Below, one piece after another: positions 7,036 to 7,299 of a DNA stretch of 7,299 nucleotides (the first letter of the stretch is position 1; each line of letters begins with the position of its first letter). Under the pieces are notes generated by a model. It saw nothing but the letters and a program-made list of their open reading frames with translations, did no database searches and was not told the origin of the DNA. This stretch comes from Bacteroidales bacterium (GTDB taxonomy: Bacteria; Bacteroidota; Bacteroidia; Bacteroidales; VadinHA17): assembly GCA_022615595.1 (NCBI GenBank), contig JAKEGI010000021.1:1-7299 (forward strand). Direction: 5' to 3'. The position numbers and the translations under genes are program-made.

Positions 7036-7299
7036 TCAGCCTCGCTTTGATATAACCTCGAGCATTTCCGGGTCTGTGATCTCTATCGTCCGCCCGTATG
7101 ATTTGATAATCCCGTCACGTCTGAATTCCGAAAAGGTACGGATGACGTTCGCGGCGCTCATGCTTATAAAATCAGCTATCTCCTTTCTTGAAACAGGCAG
7201 GTCAAACACTTTTGAATGATAAATTTCCCTTGAGAAATAGAGCAGGACATAGGCTACCCTCCCGGCCAGGTTGCGGCTTCGTATCTCAAGGCCCAGTGA
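7036..7299 (-). CDS. Crp/Fnr-family transcriptional regulator, C-terminal HTH part only
   Basis: An open frame enters from the right edge and ends at TGA (7036-7038), giving the last 87 residues. These match the end of the long dimerisation helix (NLAGRVAYVLLYFS) and the winged helix-turn-helix of Crp/Fnr regulators. LPVSRKEIADFISMSAANV is the helix-turn-helix, followed by IRTFSEFRRDGIIKS and the wing segment GRTIEITDPEML. The N-terminal cyclic-nucleotide-binding-like domain lies outside the window, so the ligand cannot be judged and no cysteines for an Fe-S cluster are visible in this part. The gene ends 19 nt before the protease start on the same strand, so the two may form one transcript. 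Whether it regulates the protease is unknown. Confidence 0.88.
   Translation of the reverse strand, partial: SLGLEIRSRNLAGRVAYVLLYFSREIYHSKVFDLPVSRKEIADFISMSAANVIRTFSEFRRDGIIKSYGRTIEITDPEMLEVISKRG

Noticed and set aside
6744..7219. Plus-strand frames at 6744-6962 and 7010-7219
   Set aside because: They are antisense to the protease N-terminus and to the Crp/Fnr helix-turn-helix, both of which are recognisable on the minus strand.
1..7299. CRISPR array, tRNA or rRNA gene, insertion sequence, toxin-antitoxin or defence operon
   Set aside because: No spaced direct repeats, transposase motifs, structured RNA signatures or defence domains were seen on either strand.

Overview
The window looks like chromosomal DNA from a member of the Bacteroidota, probably a Bacteroidales-like anaerobe; the lineage is inferred. 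The strongest evidence is the C-terminal type IX secretion (T9SS) sorting domain on the secreted protease. Supporting points are a promoter-like TTG-N19-TAnnTTT element upstream of the phosphofructokinase gene and generally weak Shine-Dalgarno sequences. No mobile element, integrase, RNA gene or CRISPR array is visible, and most of the window reads as ordinary core or housekeeping genome.

Layout from left to right. At 1-1510 (minus) is the N-terminal 503 residues of a membrane sensor histidine kinase, cut by the window edge. At 1542-2465 (minus) is rsgA, a ribosome-assembly GTPase starting at GTG. At 2481-2510 is a good intrinsic terminator for the gene that follows. At 2543-3748 (minus) is a 6-phosphofructokinase with the residue signature of the pyrophosphate-dependent type. 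Positions 3749-3895 hold a divergent intergenic region with a promoter candidate on each strand and a hairpin. At 3896-4387 (plus) is a TIGR01777-type NAD-dependent epimerase that stops at about half length and is probably a pseudogene. Positions 4388-4484 are a short AT-rich convergent gap with a 14-bp palindrome. At 4485-7016 (minus) is a large M6-family secreted metalloprotease with a T9SS sorting domain. At 7036-7299 (minus) is the C-terminal DNA-binding end of a Crp/Fnr-family regulator, cut by the window edge.

Functional links. The Crp/Fnr regulator and the protease are 19 nt apart on the same strand and may share a transcript. rsgA and the sensor kinase are 31 nt apart on the same strand and are likely co-transcribed. 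The phosphofructokinase appears to be its own unit, with a promoter and a terminator. No multi-gene pathway is evident.

I did not find a convincing new system. The points most worth following up are at residue level. The sensor kinase has Phe instead of the phospho-accepting His in an otherwise intact H-box. The protease appears to have one extra Leu inside its zinc-binding motif. The phosphofructokinase carries the Asp/Lys pair linked to pyrophosphate use. The epimerase gene is abruptly truncated.
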